A stretch of 64,000 nucleotides of DNA from Rhodoferax sp. (GCF_028688795.1 NZ_JAQTXM010000005.1:148101-212100); one strand, 5' to 3'; counted from the stretch's first letter, positions 27,028 through 41,266 are shown. Notes: generated by a model from the sequence alone, not told the origin. A program made the numbers and translations.

Positions 27028-28950
27028 TCATAATTTAAAGACGGAAACGGTTTGCACTAACTGTTGTGCCTGGCTGCGCAAGCTGTCGGCGGCAGCAGCA
27101 ATTTCTTCCACCAGAGCGGCGTTTTGTTGGGTGGTTTGGTCCATTTGCGCCACCGCTTCCACCACTTGCGACACGCCGGAGGCTTGTTCGGTGCTGGATG
27201 AACTGATTTCGCCCACGATGTCGGTCACGCGACGGATGGCGCTCACCACTTCGGTCATGGTGCTGCCCGCTTGGTCGACCAGCACCGTGCCTTGTGCCAC
27301 GCGCTCCACGCTCGCGTCAATCAGTTGCTTGATTTCTTTGGCTGCCTCGGCGCTGCGCCCGGCCAGGGAGCGCACCTCGCTGGCCACCACGGCAAAGCCA
27401 CGGCCCTGCTCACCGGCGCGAGCGGCTTCGACGGCAGCATTCAGCGCCAGAATGTTGGTTTGAAAGGCAATGCCGTCGATCACGCTGATGATGTCGGCGA
27501 TTTTGCGTGAGGAGTCGTTGATGTCCTTCATGGTGTGAACCACCTGGCCCACCACCTCACCGCCCTTGATGGCCACCGTGCTGGCGTTTTGCGCCAGCTG
27601 GTTGGCCTGGTGGGCGTTGTCGGCGTTTTGCTGCACGGTGCTGCCGAGTTCTTCCATCGAGGCCGAGGTTTCTTGCAGCGCGCTGGCTTGTTCCTCGGTG
27701 CGTCCGCTCAGGTCGTTGTCACCTTGGGCGATTTGGGCGCTGGCCGTGGCCACACTCTCGGCGCCTGTCATCACTTGTTGCACCACGCGGGCCAGGTGGT
27801 CGCGCATGGCGGCCAGCGCCTGCAGGAGCTGGCCAAGTTCGTTGTCACCCTGCACATTGACTTTGATGCGCAAGTCGCCCTCGGCGACGGCATGGGCTAT
27901 TGTCAAAGCTTCATGGATAGGGCCGGTGATGCTTCGAATGAACAACAATGAGAGCCACAGCGCCGCTGCCAAGCCACCCAAAATCACCGCTGCCACCAGC
28001 CATTCGACGTTGCGCGCATGGGTCACACGGGCTTCCAGGGTGCTGACCAGTGATTTCATGGCCAGGGTGTTGAACTCAAACAGGCCGTCAATGGTGCGGG
28101 TGAAGTCGTCAAAATAGTCGACCGCCACAAACTTCAGCTCTGGTGCGGTGATGACCTCGCTCTCCGCCAGTGCCAGGGTTTTGTCCACTGCGCTGCGGCT
28201 GGCCGCAGCACCGGTGCTCAGAACGGCTTTCAGCGCCGGGTTGGCCGTGTTGGCGCGGTCCAACTGGCGAAACATGCTGGTTTCCAGCTCACGGGCCCTT
28301 TTAAGCAAGGCGGCCATGGTGGCGCGACCTGCCGGTGGGGCTTCGGCCTTGGTCAGGAAACCACTGCCCATGGCACGCATGATGCCCATGTTTTCGGCCA
28401 GCCAGGGCATGTCGACCATGGTGGCGCGGATCAGGGCATAGGTGTCATTGCCCGGGTCTTGGCTGAGCTTGAACTCATCGAGCAGCTCTTCGCTTAATTG
28501 CAACTGTTTGGTGATCATGGCGGTGTGCTGGCCTGTGCTTTTTGGCGTGTCTAGCGTCTTGCTTGCCACGCCTTGCTCCAATTCGACCCAGGTGCGCCGA
28601 AGGTCGGCCCAGCGGGTTTGTAGTGCCGCAGGTGTGTCGCTGGCTTTGAGTTGGGCTTCCAGCTCGGTCATGGCGGTGTTGAGCTTGTCGCGCAGAGCCG
28701 GGCGGCGCGCTTCCAGCGCCACATTGCCATTGAGCATGCTGGCCGACATGCCGCGGTGGACTTGACTGTATTGAATGACTTTGTTGATGGCCAGCAGCGG
28801 CGGGGCACCGCGTAGTTCGCGCTGGGCATCGCCTATTTCCACCATGGCACGCTGGAAATACATCAGGCTGGGGATGCCGACCATGACCAAGGCAACCAGC
28901 CCGAGGACCATGAATTTCTGGCTGAGTTTCATGCGGTGTAACAGTGACAT
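27028..28950 (-). CDS. Methyl-accepting chemotaxis protein
   Basis: 640 residues. TM1 is about 12-32. The periplasmic helical domain (about 33-300) has HRGMSASMLNGN, reminiscent of nitrate/nitrite-sensing NIT domains, though only weakly. TM2 is about 310-335, then HAMP and the MCP signalling hairpin with the conserved tip GIAFQTNILALNAAVEAARAG region. The C terminus lacks a CheR-tethering pentapeptide. It signals to CheA/CheW, which are not encoded here. The gene precedes the Cache kinase gene. Confidence 0.93.
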   Translation of the reverse strand: MSLLHRMKLSQKFMVLGLVALVMVGIPSLMYFQRAMVEIGDAQRELRGAPPLLAINKVIQYSQVHRGMSASMLNGNVALEARRPALRDKLNTAMTELEAQLKASDTPAALQTRWADLRRTWVELEQGVASKTLDTPKSTGQHTAMITKQLQLSEELLDEFKLSQDPGNDTYALIRATMVDMPWLAENMGIMRAMGSGFLTKAEAPPAGRATMAALLKRARELETSMFRQLDRANTANPALKAVLSTGAAASRSAVDKTLALAESEVITAPELKFVAVDYFDDFTRTIDGLFEFNTLAMKSLVSTLEARVTHARNVEWLVAAVILGGLAAALWLSLLFIRSITGPIHEALTIAHAVAEGDLRIKVNVQGDNELGQLLQALAAMRDHLARVVQQVMTGAESVATASAQIAQGDNDLSGRTEEQASALQETSASMEELGSTVQQNADNAHQANQLAQNASTVAIKGGEVVGQVVHTMKDINDSSRKIADIISVIDGIAFQTNILALNAAVEAARAGEQGRGFAVVASEVRSLAGRSAEAAKEIKQLIDASVERVAQGTVLVDQAGSTMTEVVSAIRRVTDIVGEISSSSTEQASGVSQVVEAVAQMDQTTQQNAALVEEIAAAADSLRSQAQQLVQTVSVFKL

Positions 28951-28991
28951 GACTGGCGTCCTTTGATTTTGAATAAGTGTTTTTGGGTGTA

Positions 28992-30029
28992 CTAAAAGAA
29001 ATCGACTTCTTCTGCGTCGTCTGCAGGTGCCACCAGGTCGCCAGATGCCACCAGGGCGGTGTAGCTGCAGACCTGGTCGCGACCGTTGCCTTTGGCGAAA
29101 TACACGGCTTTGTCAGCGCGGTCGAACGCGCCGCTGGGGGTGTCGTTGTCGCTCAGCGGGGTGAACCCAACGCTGATGGTGACGTGACCGACTTGTGGAA
29201 AGTCGTGTTCGGCGATCTGCGTCCTGAAGCGCTCCAGCGCGACGGTGGCATCGGTATGGCTGGCGCAACGCATCAGCACCACAAACTCTTCGCCACCAAA
29301 GCGGTACAGCTGGTCGTGGAAGCGAAAACTGGCGCGCATGTGGCGTGCCAGCAGCAGCAAGACCTCGTCGCCAATCAGGTGGCCAAAGTTGTCATTGACG
29401 CGCTTGAAGTGGTCAATGTCGATCACGGCCAGCCAGTAGTTGCTGTCTGATGTGCTGGCCCGACGCTCCGCTTGCGCTGGATTTGCGGCGGCTTCCTGGG
29501 TTTGGGCGGCGCGCCAGAATGCACTGTCAAATGTCTTGCGGTTAAGCAGCTCAGTGAGCATGTCTTTTTCACCGTAGTCCAGCAAGGATTGCAGGTTTTC
29601 GTACAGGTGCAGGACACTGTCGATATGGCCCTGAGTGTCAGCCGGGATGGGCTGGTCTGATGTGACTTCCAGCAAGCTGCAGACACTGGCCTGGGTGTCG
29701 ATGGGGAAGACGGTGGTCAGTGGCCCGCTGCCCTGGCAAGCCACCGATTCGGTCATGATGGCGGTTTCACGCAGCGGGAAGTCGCTCAAGGCCGGCAAGT
29801 GGCTCAGGTCCAGCCAAACGTGGTCACGCTCGGGCTCGGCATGACCGCGCGCCATGCTCGCCAAGGTCAGCCAGTGCTGGTTGTCAGACGGTCCCACTGC
29901 CCGCACCAAGCGGACTGTGGAAAGTTGCCATAAATTGGTGTTGAGCATGAGCTTGGCCAGTCCGAAGTCAATGGACTGGCGGTCACGCAGGCCGCTCAAG
30001 CTGGCTATGTCGACAAGCAAAGAATTCAT
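28992..30029 (-). CDS. Diguanylate cyclase (GGEEF)
   Basis: 345 residues. The N-terminal ~150 residues look like a GAF-type sensor without transmembrane segments. A GGDEF domain follows from about 165 to 325, with GGEEF at 245-249 and RFHD at 236-239 in the RxxD I-site position five residues upstream. It is therefore predicted to be active and product-inhibited. An acidic tail (DDAEEVDFF) ends the protein. It lies 41 bp upstream of the chemoreceptor gene in the same direction. Confidence 0.9.
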   Translation of the reverse strand: MNSLLVDIASLSGLRDRQSIDFGLAKLMLNTNLWQLSTVRLVRAVGPSDNQHWLTLASMARGHAEPERDHVWLDLSHLPALSDFPLRETAIMTESVACQGSGPLTTVFPIDTQASVCSLLEVTSDQPIPADTQGHIDSVLHLYENLQSLLDYGEKDMLTELLNRKTFDSAFWRAAQTQEAAANPAQAERRASTSDSNYWLAVIDIDHFKRVNDNFGHLIGDEVLLLLARHMRASFRFHDQLYRFGGEEFVVLMRCASHTDATVALERFRTQIAEHDFPQVGHVTISVGFTPLSDNDTPSGAFDRADKAVYFAKGNGRDQVCSYTALVASGDLVAPADDAEEVDFF

Positions 30030-30125
30030 GAAACGAGTCTACTACCAAGCACCCCAGCTAAGCCACAGGGTAAACCGGGTGAAAGCAAGACTTTAGCGCC
30101 AGGAGAGCGCGCATTTGGCCAACTT

Positions 30126-33236
<3,111 letters not shown>

Positions 33237-33401
33237 AAATGACGGTCAACGAGCCGTGGGAAACCCGCCATGATAGTCAATGCACGCTGGTTTCTGCCAG
33301 CTTCCGACGCCGCTGCCTGTTTCCCTGGTCCGGAAAAGAATCGGGGACAATCCGCAATCTTCAGCCCGGCTGGGTTGAGTTTGTGTTTTTCGGAGAAGCC
33401 T

Positions 33402-34646
33402 TTGTCAGATTCGAATGTTCCGCTGGCATCAAGGGGTGCCAAGGCTGCGACCGCCATGACGGCGCTGGAAAAGCGTGCCAGTTTTTCGTTGGCGTCTATT
33501 TTTGCCCTGCGCATGCTGGGGTTGTTTCTGATTTTGCCGGTGTTCGCCATCGAAGCAGCGCGCTATCCGGGTGGCGACGATGCCACCATGGTTGGGCTCA
33601 CGATGGGTATTTACGGGCTGACGCAGGCCATGTTGCAGTTTTTATACGGGTTGGCGTCGGACCGGATCGGGCGCAAGCGTGTGATTGTGTTTGGCTTGTT
33701 CGTGTTTGCCGCGGGCAGTGTGGTGGCGGCCTTGGCGCCCAGCCTGACCTGGTTGGCGATTGGCCGGGCCGTGCAGGGTGCTGGTGCCGTGTCAGCCGCC
33801 GTGACGGCGCTGCTGGCCGACCAGACGCGTGACGCGGTGCGCACCAAATCGATGGCGCTGGTAGGTGCCAGCATTGGTTTGATGTTTGCGCTGTCCCTGG
33901 TGGCCGCTCCAGTTTTGGCCGGCTGGATCGGCTTGGTGGGCATTTTTACCCTGACCGGTGTGCTGGCGTTGCTGGGCGTGGCTGCTGTCATCTGGTGGGT
34001 GCCGGCTGAACCTTTGAAACATAAAAACCAGCCGCGTGGCAGTGTGGCCGATGTGCTGCATTCGCCAGCGCTGCTTCGGCTGAATTTTGGGGTGTTTGTG
34101 CTGCATGCGGTGCAATTGGCCATGTGGTTGGCTCTGCCGGCCATGTTGGTGCAGGCGGGTTTGCCGAGGGATCACCATTGGCAGGTCTATCTGCCTGCCG
34201 TGCTGGGCTCGTTTGTGGTGATGGGCGGCAGTTTGTTTCAGCTGGAAAAGCGCGGCTATTTGAGGGCCGTGTTCCTGACTTCGATTGGGTTGACGGCGGT
34301 GGTGCAGGCCGGGCTATGGTGGCAGGTGGGTAATACCCCGAGCATTGCGCTGTTGGGCGGGCTGCTGTTTGTGTTTTTTTACGGCTTCAATGTGCTGGAG
34401 GCCAGCCAGCCCAGCATCGTGTCACGTCTGGCACCACCCGCCAGCCGGGGTGCGGCCATCGGGGTCTACAACACGTTGCAGTCGCTGGGTTTTTTTGCCG
34501 GGGGTATGGGCGGCGGTTGGCTGATGAAACATGGCGGAGCCAGTGGTCTATTTGCGGTATGTGCTGTGCTCATGCTGGCCTGGCTCGTAGTGGCCTGGCC
34601 AATGCAAGCACCCATCGGGCATGGGGCGGCAGTCAAAGCCGGATAA
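33402..34646 (+). CDS. MFS transporter
   Basis: 414 residues from TTG 33402, preceded by GGAGAA at 33392-33397. ATG 33456 is the alternative and begins exactly before the first helix. Twelve helices are visible, with the MFS A-motif between TM2 and TM3 (GLASDRIGRKRVIVFG) and the helix-4 pattern GAGAVSAAVTALLAD. The closest familiar relatives are YajR/Bcr-type drug exporters, but the substrate is not deducible. It is divergent from uvrA and directly upstream of ssb. Confidence 0.9.
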   Translation: MSDSNVPLASRGAKAATAMTALEKRASFSLASIFALRMLGLFLILPVFAIEAARYPGGDDATMVGLTMGIYGLTQAMLQFLYGLASDRIGRKRVIVFGLFVFAAGSVVAALAPSLTWLAIGRAVQGAGAVSAAVTALLADQTRDAVRTKSMALVGASIGLMFALSLVAAPVLAGWIGLVGIFTLTGVLALLGVAAVIWWVPAEPLKHKNQPRGSVADVLHSPALLRLNFGVFVLHAVQLAMWLALPAMLVQAGLPRDHHWQVYLPAVLGSFVVMGGSLFQLEKRGYLRAVFLTSIGLTAVVQAGLWWQVGNTPSIALLGGLLFVFFYGFNVLEASQPSIVSRLAPPASRGAAIGVYNTLQSLGFFAGGMGGGWLMKHGGASGLFAVCAVLMLAWLVVAWPMQAPIGHGAAVKAG

Positions 34647-34719
34647 ACTGAAAATCAACACACACGCTTTTTGCGCGCCAACCAATACTCGCTATTTAAA
34701 TTGATATGAAGGACAAACC

Positions 34720-35214
34720 ATGGCATCTGTGAACAAAGTGATTTTGCTGGGCAACCTGGGGCGCGACCCTGAAGTGCGCTACCTGCCCAGCGGTGACCCG
34801 GTGGCCAACATCACCATTGCCACCAGCAGTCGCTACAAAGGCAAGACCGGTGAAATGGTCGAAGAAACCGAATGGCACCGGGTGACGTTTTTTGGCCGCT
34901 TGGCTGAAATTGCCAGCCAATACCTGAAAAAAGGCAATCCGGTTTACGTCGAAGGCCGCATCAAAACCCGCAAGTACACCGACAAGGATGGCATCGAAAA
35001 ATATGCTACCGACATCGTTGCCAGTGAAATGCAGTTGCTCGGTGGCCGGGAAGGCCGTGGTGAGCCAAGCCAGGGTGACGATGACGGCGGCTACAGCCGT
35101 CAGCCGCCGGCTCCGCGTGCAGCCCCCGCTCCAGCACGTCAGGCGCCTGCGCCCCAAGCTGCGGCGCGTCCAGCCAGCGGTTTTGACGACATGGATGACG
35201 ACATTCCGTTCTAG
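34720..35214 (+). CDS. ssb: Single-stranded DNA-binding protein
   Basis: 164 residues: an OB fold (about 1-112) beginning [20 protein letters not shown], then a Pro/Ala/Gln-rich disordered linker, then the acidic tip DDMDDDIPF that recruits replication and repair partners. AAGGAC precedes the ATG. A strong terminator follows. Confidence 0.97.
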   Translation: MASVNKVILLGNLGRDPEVRYLPSGDPVANITIATSSRYKGKTGEMVEETEWHRVTFFGRLAEIASQYLKKGNPVYVEGRIKTRKYTDKDGIEKYATDIVASEMQLLGGREGRGEPSQGDDDGGYSRQPPAPRAAPAPARQAPAPQAAARPASGFDDMDDDIPF

Positions 35215-35239
35215 ACCAAAAAAACAATTAAGTAAACAA

Positions 35240-35273
35240 AACCCCGGCAAGCCAATAGCTACCGGGGTTTTTT
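35240..35273 (+). terminator. Intrinsic terminator of ssb
   Basis: AACCCCGG and CCGGGGTT pair around a 14-base loop, followed by a T-run. Confidence 0.9.
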
Positions 35274-35317
35274 AATGCCATCATGCAACCACTTGCAAGC
35301 AATCCGGAAGTTCTCAT

Positions 35318-35333
35318 ATACTCCCGGCAGTAT
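35318..35333. promoter_or_regulatory. CsoR/RcnR-type operator candidate
   Basis: ATACT-CCCGGC-AGTAT, a 5-bp inverted repeat around a G/C core, 18 bp before the RND adaptor start. RcnR of E. coli recognises TACT, a G/C tract, then AGTA. A regulator of the same DUF156 family is encoded as the last gene of this operon (41401). Position and pattern fit autogenous repression. Confidence 0.55.
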
Positions 35334-35350
35334 TAAACTGAGGATATTCC

Positions 35351-36424
35351 ATGCGCTCGTTTTCGTTATTTGGCAGCGCCTTGGTGGCGTTGACGGCTGT
35401 TTTATTCACATCAACTGTGCTGGCGCAAGGGACGGTTCAGGTCCCGATGGCCGCAGTGCAGTTCAAATCTGTGGGGCAGGGCTTCGAGATGGATGGTGTG
35501 GTGCAACCTGTCAAACAAATTACCGTGTCGGCTCAAGCTTCAGGGCGCATCGTCTCTTCTGCGGTGAAAGCAGGCGACAAAGTGCGTGCCGGTCAACTGC
35601 TCGCCACCATTGATGACCGCGAAACCCAAACAGGTGTGCAGCGCAGCCGGGCGCAGGCAGCGCAGGCACAGGCGGAGCTTGGCAACGCCCAAGCCAACTT
35701 CGAGCGCACCCGGGACTTGTTGGCCAAAGGCTTCGTCAGTGCTGCCGCCATGGACACCGCCCGCGCGCAACTCAAGTCAGCGCAAGCCGCCCGCGAGCAA
35801 GCCACGGCGGGTGAAATGCAATCCGGGTTGACGCAAGGCTTCACCCGTGTGACGGCCCCTTTTGATGCTTTCGTGTTGCAAACACTGGCAGAGGCGGGTG
35901 ACCTGGCTTTTCCGGGCAAGCCCCTGCTGACCTTGTATGCCCCGTTGCCGTTGCGTGCCGTGGTGCAGATACCCGTTTCGCGCTCGGCGCTGGTGCAGGG
36001 GAGTGCGGCCGTTGAGGTGCAGCTCCGCGCCGCAGATGGCTCACCACAATGGGTGCGCCCCAGCCTGGTCAGCCATTTGCCAACGGCTGATGCGGTGTCG
36101 CAAACCATTGAGTGGCGGCTGGACTTGCCTGACTCAGCGGTTAAAGGCGTTCTGCCGGGGCAGCAGGTACGGGTGCGGTTTGCTGCGGGGCAGTCGCAGC
36201 GGCTGGTCATTCCGGTGGCTGCCGTGTTGCGTCGCGGCGAGTTGACGGCTGTTTATGTGGCCTCTGACGCTGGTTTTTCCCTGAAGGCCATTCGGCTCGG
36301 CGCAGAACATGGCACGCAAGGTATCGAAGTGTTGGCCGGCTTGAGTGAAACTGATCAAGTGGCGCTGGACCCTGTTCGTGCCGGTCTGGCCGGTGCCAAA
36401 CCCGCCACCAGCGCAGCCAAGTGA
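35351..36424 (+). CDS. RND efflux periplasmic adaptor (membrane fusion protein)
   Basis: 357 residues with a signal peptide (cleaved near VLAQG). The HlyD/AcrA-type order is visible: a lipoyl half-motif (GVVQPVKQITVSAQASGRIVS region), an alpha-hairpin rich in Gln/Ala (about 90-155), the second lipoyl half, then beta-barrel and membrane-proximal domains. It links the inner-membrane pump to an outer-membrane channel, which is not encoded here. It is first gene of the predicted sulfide operon. Its stop overlaps the GTG start of the pump gene. Confidence 0.92.
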   Translation: MRSFSLFGSALVALTAVLFTSTVLAQGTVQVPMAAVQFKSVGQGFEMDGVVQPVKQITVSAQASGRIVSSAVKAGDKVRAGQLLATIDDRETQTGVQRSRAQAAQAQAELGNAQANFERTRDLLAKGFVSAAAMDTARAQLKSAQAAREQATAGEMQSGLTQGFTRVTAPFDAFVLQTLAEAGDLAFPGKPLLTLYAPLPLRAVVQIPVSRSALVQGSAAVEVQLRAADGSPQWVRPSLVSHLPTADAVSQTIEWRLDLPDSAVKGVLPGQQVRVRFAAGQSQRLVIPVAAVLRRGELTAVYVASDAGFSLKAIRLGAEHGTQGIEVLAGLSETDQVALDPVRAGLAGAKPATSAAK

Positions 36425-39400
36425 GTCCCGGCATGGCAAATAACTCCAAACTGGGTATTTCTGGCCGCCTGGCGCTGGCTTTCAAGCTAAACGCCATCAC
36501 GCCCTTATTGGCCTTGGTGGCCTTGTTATTGGGCGTGTTTGCGGTGATGGTGACACCGCGTGAAGAAGAGCCACAAATCAATGTGACGATGGCCAATGTG
36601 CTGATCCCCTTTCCCGGGGCGTCCAGTGTGGATGTGCACAACATGGTGGCGCGCCCGGCCGAGCAGGTGCTGAGCCAAATTGCCGGTATTGAACACACTT
36701 ATTCGGTGGCGCGCCCAGGGCTTGCCATTCTGACCGTGCAGTTTGAGGTGGGTGTGCCGCGCACCGATGCCTTGGTGCGCCTTTATGACGTGCTGAACGC
36801 CAACCAGGACTGGTTGCCGCGCGAACTGGGCACGCTGACGCCCATCGTCAAACCCAAAGGCATTGACGATGTGCCAGTATTGGCCGTGACGCTATGGAGC
36901 AAAGATGCCCTGGCTGCGGTGGACATTGAGCGTGTCGCAACCACTGTTGAGGCCGAGTTGAAGCGTGTGCCCGGCACCCGCGAGGTGCAAACCATTGGGG
37001 GGCCAAAGCGGGCAGTACAGGTGTGGCTGGACCCGGTCCGCTTGCGTGAGCGTGGTGTTGATGTGATGGCGCTTAGGGCCACATTGGCTGGCGCCAATGC
37101 CAGTATTCCTTCGGGCGCCGTGATTGACGCTGACGCCCCGGGCGGGCAGATGCTGGCGGTAGAAACCGGTGAATTCTTGCGTTCTGCACAAGATGTCGGC
37201 GACGTGGTGGTGGGTGTGAACAAAGGCCTCCCGGTGTACTTGCGTGAAGTGGCTCGAATAGAGTCCGGTGCACAGTTGCCACAGCGCTATGTGTGGTTCA
37301 CTCCGGGTGCCGCACCCGACGCCACCGGGCATGGCGTTGCCGCAGGCGGTGTTTACCCCGCGCTGACCTTGACTGTGACTAAAAAACCCGGTACCAATGC
37401 GGTCGATGTGTCAAGGGCGGTGCGCGCGCGCATTCAGGAGCTTGGCAACACGGTCATCCCCGCCAACATTCAAGCCACGGTCACTCGTGACTATGGCGAA
37501 ACGGCAGCTGACAAAGCCAATAAGCTGATCCAGAAGCTGGCTTTTGCCACGGGCTCAGTGATTCTGTTGGTTGGGTTTGCGCTGGGCCGACGCGAGGCGG
37601 TGATTGTCGGCGCGGCGGTGATCCTGACGCTGATGGCTACTTTGTTTGCGTCTTGGGCCTGGGGCTTCACGCTGAACCGGGTGTCGCTGTTTGCACTGAT
37701 TTTCTCGATTGGTATTTTGGTGGACGATGCCATTGTGGTGGTGGAAAATATTCACCGGCACCAGAATCTATACCCTGAGCGCAGCCTGCGCGACATCATT
37801 CCGGCGGCGGTGGATGAGGTGGGTGGCCCGACCATTTTGGCCACCTTGACGGTGATCGCTGCGTTGTTGCCGATGGCTTTTGTGACCGGCCTGATGGGCC
37901 CCTACATGAGCCCGATCCCGATCAATGCGAGTCTGGGCATGGCCATTTCCCTGGCCATTGCTTTTACCGTGACACCCTGGCTGGCGCTCAAGCTCATGCG
38001 TGAGCACCCGCACGGTGCAGTCAGTGGGGCACAACCCACTGGCTTGGGCCCAAAACTGCAGCGACTCTTTACCTGGGCGCTGACCCCATTTTTGAACAGC
38101 GCCAAAAAACGCTGGCTGCTGCTGTTGGGCATTTTGGTGGCGTTGTTGCTTTCCGTCGGCATGGCGATGGTGCAATGGGTGGTGCTGAAGATGCTGCCTT
38201 TTGACAACAAGAGCGAGTTTCAGGTGGTGGTCGAGATGCCGGCGGGCACGCCGTTGGAAAACACGGCAGCAACCCTGCATGAGTTGGGCGCTTATCTGGC
38301 CAAGCAACCTGAGGTGATGAATCTGCAGGCTTACGCGGGCACCGCATCACCCATTACCTTCAATGGGCTGGTGCGTCAGTATTACTTGCGCGGCGATGCC
38401 GAGCAGGGCGATTTGCAGGTCAATTTGGTGGATAAACACCAACGCAGCGATAAAAGCCATGCGATTGCCCAGCGGCTGCGCCCTGAACTGGAACGTATTG
38501 GCAAGCGCCACCAGGCTCGTATCAAGGTGGTGGAAGTACCCCCGGGTCCGCCGGTGATGTCGCCTTTGGTGGCCGAGGTTTATGGCCCGGATGAGGCCGG
38601 CCGGCAAGCCTTGGCCATGCGGGTGGCACTGGCTTTTGCCGCCACACCTGACATCGTGGGCGTGGACACCTCCCTTGAGGAAGATGCACCACGTGCTTAC
38701 CTTCATGTGCGGCGTCAGCGTGCCGAGTCGCTGGGTATTTCGGTGGCCGCCGTGGCGCAAACTGCCGCCATGGCACTGACTGGCGTAGACGCCGCGTTTT
38801 TACATGATGGCCACACCAAATACCCGGTGCCTGTGCGTTTGCAGTTGCCCTTGAAGGACCAAGTCGGGCTAGATGCCATTTTGGCCATGCCACTGCGCGC
38901 CGCCAACGGTCAGATGGTGCCGATGTCCGAACTGGTGCGGGTCGAAAAAGGTGTCATTGACAAACCTTTTTTCACCAAGGATCTGCAGGGTGTCAGTTAC
39001 GTCTTTGGTGACATGGCAGGCAAGCTGGACTCGCCGTTATATGGCTTGTTTGCCATCCGCAAGGGGCTCCAAGACGCGGCGTTGCCGGGCACAGGCGAGT
39101 TGGGCGAGTATTGGATCAACCAACCCAGCGACCCTTACCGCCAGTATTCCATCAAGTGGGACGGCGAGTGGCAAATCACCTATGACACTTTCCGTGACAT
39201 GGGTGCCGCTTACGGCGTGGGCTTGATCCTGATTTATTTGCTGGTGGTCGCGCAGTTCAGAAGTTACCTGACGCCGCTGGTGATCATGGCGCCAATTCCG
39301 CTCACCCTCATTGGCGTGATGCCGGGCCACGCGCTGCTGAATGCGCAGTTCACGGCCACAAGCATGATTGGCATGATTGCGCTGGCCGGCATCATTGTGC

Positions 39401-39711
39401 GTAATTCGATCCTGCTGGTGGACTTTATTGAGCTCCAGGTGTCGCAAGGCATGGCTTTCAAAGAGGCCGTGGTGCAGTCTGCCGCAGTGCGGGCGCAGCC
39501 GATTGCGCTGACTGGCCTGGCCGCCATGATTGGTGCTTTTTTTATTCTGGATGACCCCATCTTCAATGGGCTCGCGATTTCCTTGATTTTCGGTATTCTG
39601 GTGTCCACCCTGCTCACGCTGGTGGTGATACCGGTGTTGTATTACGCGCTGTATTGGCGTCGTATGGAGGCGCGCACAGATGCGCCGGTTTCGCTTGACA
39701 AGGCTCACTAA
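36421..39711 (+). CDS. RND efflux pump inner-membrane subunit
   Basis: 1096 residues from GTG 36421, a 4-bp overlap with the adaptor gene; ATG 36433 is the alternative. The usual RND plan of twelve helices with two large periplasmic loops is present. The TM4 region has GILVDDAIVVVENIHRH, with the proton-relay Asp pair. TM10-12 follow FRSYLTPLVIMAP. It takes part in proton-driven tripartite export. The sequence belongs to the broad HAE/unclassified RND branch. Association with sqr suggests a sulfur or thiol-related cargo, but that is inference. Confidence 0.92.
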   Translation: MSPGMANNSKLGISGRLALAFKLNAITPLLALVALLLGVFAVMVTPREEEPQINVTMANVLIPFPGASSVDVHNMVARPAEQVLSQIAGIEHTYSVARPGLAILTVQFEVGVPRTDALVRLYDVLNANQDWLPRELGTLTPIVKPKGIDDVPVLAVTLWSKDALAAVDIERVATTVEAELKRVPGTREVQTIGGPKRAVQVWLDPVRLRERGVDVMALRATLAGANASIPSGAVIDADAPGGQMLAVETGEFLRSAQDVGDVVVGVNKGLPVYLREVARIESGAQLPQRYVWFTPGAAPDATGHGVAAGGVYPALTLTVTKKPGTNAVDVSRAVRARIQELGNTVIPANIQATVTRDYGETAADKANKLIQKLAFATGSVILLVGFALGRREAVIVGAAVILTLMATLFASWAWGFTLNRVSLFALIFSIGILVDDAIVVVENIHRHQNLYPERSLRDIIPAAVDEVGGPTILATLTVIAALLPMAFVTGLMGPYMSPIPINASLGMAISLAIAFTVTPWLALKLMREHPHGAVSGAQPTGLGPKLQRLFTWALTPFLNSAKKRWLLLLGILVALLLSVGMAMVQWVVLKMLPFDNKSEFQVVVEMPAGTPLENTAATLHELGAYLAKQPEVMNLQAYAGTASPITFNGLVRQYYLRGDAEQGDLQVNLVDKHQRSDKSHAIAQRLRPELERIGKRHQARIKVVEVPPGPPVMSPLVAEVYGPDEAGRQALAMRVALAFAATPDIVGVDTSLEEDAPRAYLHVRRQRAESLGISVAAVAQTAAMALTGVDAAFLHDGHTKYPVPVRLQLPLKDQVGLDAILAMPLRAANGQMVPMSELVRVEKGVIDKPFFTKDLQGVSYVFGDMAGKLDSPLYGLFAIRKGLQDAALPGTGELGEYWINQPSDPYRQYSIKWDGEWQITYDTFRDMGAAYGVGLILIYLLVVAQFRSYLTPLVIMAPIPLTLIGVMPGHALLNAQFTATSMIGMIALAGIIVRNSILLVDFIELQVSQGMAFKEAVVQSAAVRAQPIALTGLAAMIGAFFILDDPIFNGLAISLIFGILVSTLLTLVVIPVLYYALYWRRMEARTDAPVSLDKAH

Positions 39712-41022
<1,311 letters not shown>

Positions 41023-41041
41023 TTTTTAAGGAGTCATCACT

Positions 41042-41266
41042 GTGACAGTACAACGCTATATTTTGGTTTTCGCTGGTCTTTTCATCATGATTTCTCTGGC
41101 GCTGGGCGTCGAGGGCAGCCCACTTTTTGTCAGTAAATGGGCACTGGCGTTCACCGCTTTTGTGGGGTTCAACTTGTTTCAGTCTGGTTTTACCAATTTT
41201 TGTCCATTGGGCATCATTTTGAAAAAACTGGGTGTGCCGGAGTCAAAGATTGGCTGTGCCAACTGA
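41042..41266 (+). CDS. DUF2892 (YgaP-type) membrane protein
   Basis: 74 residues from GTG 41042, with AAGGAG ~7 bp upstream. Two hydrophobic helices and the family motif GFTNFCPLGIIL with a conserved Cys are present, plus a second Cys at the C terminus (GCAN). DUF2892 proteins often neighbour rhodanese, SQR and persulfide-handling genes. A role in membrane transfer of sulfur species is plausible but unproven. Confidence 0.85.
   Translation: MTVQRYILVFAGLFIMISLALGVEGSPLFVSKWALAFTAFVGFNLFQSGFTNFCPLGIILKKLGVPESKIGCAN

Noticed and set aside
27893..27922. Possible dispersed-element copy in the chemoreceptor gene (GCTATTGTCAAAGCTTC then ATAGGGCC)
   Set aside because: Spacing between blocks is too short and the codons fit the HAMP-region protein sequence, so chance similarity is likely.
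33237..33401. LexA (SOS) box upstream of uvrA
   Set aside because: Only CTGT alone occurs, without the spaced ACAG partner.
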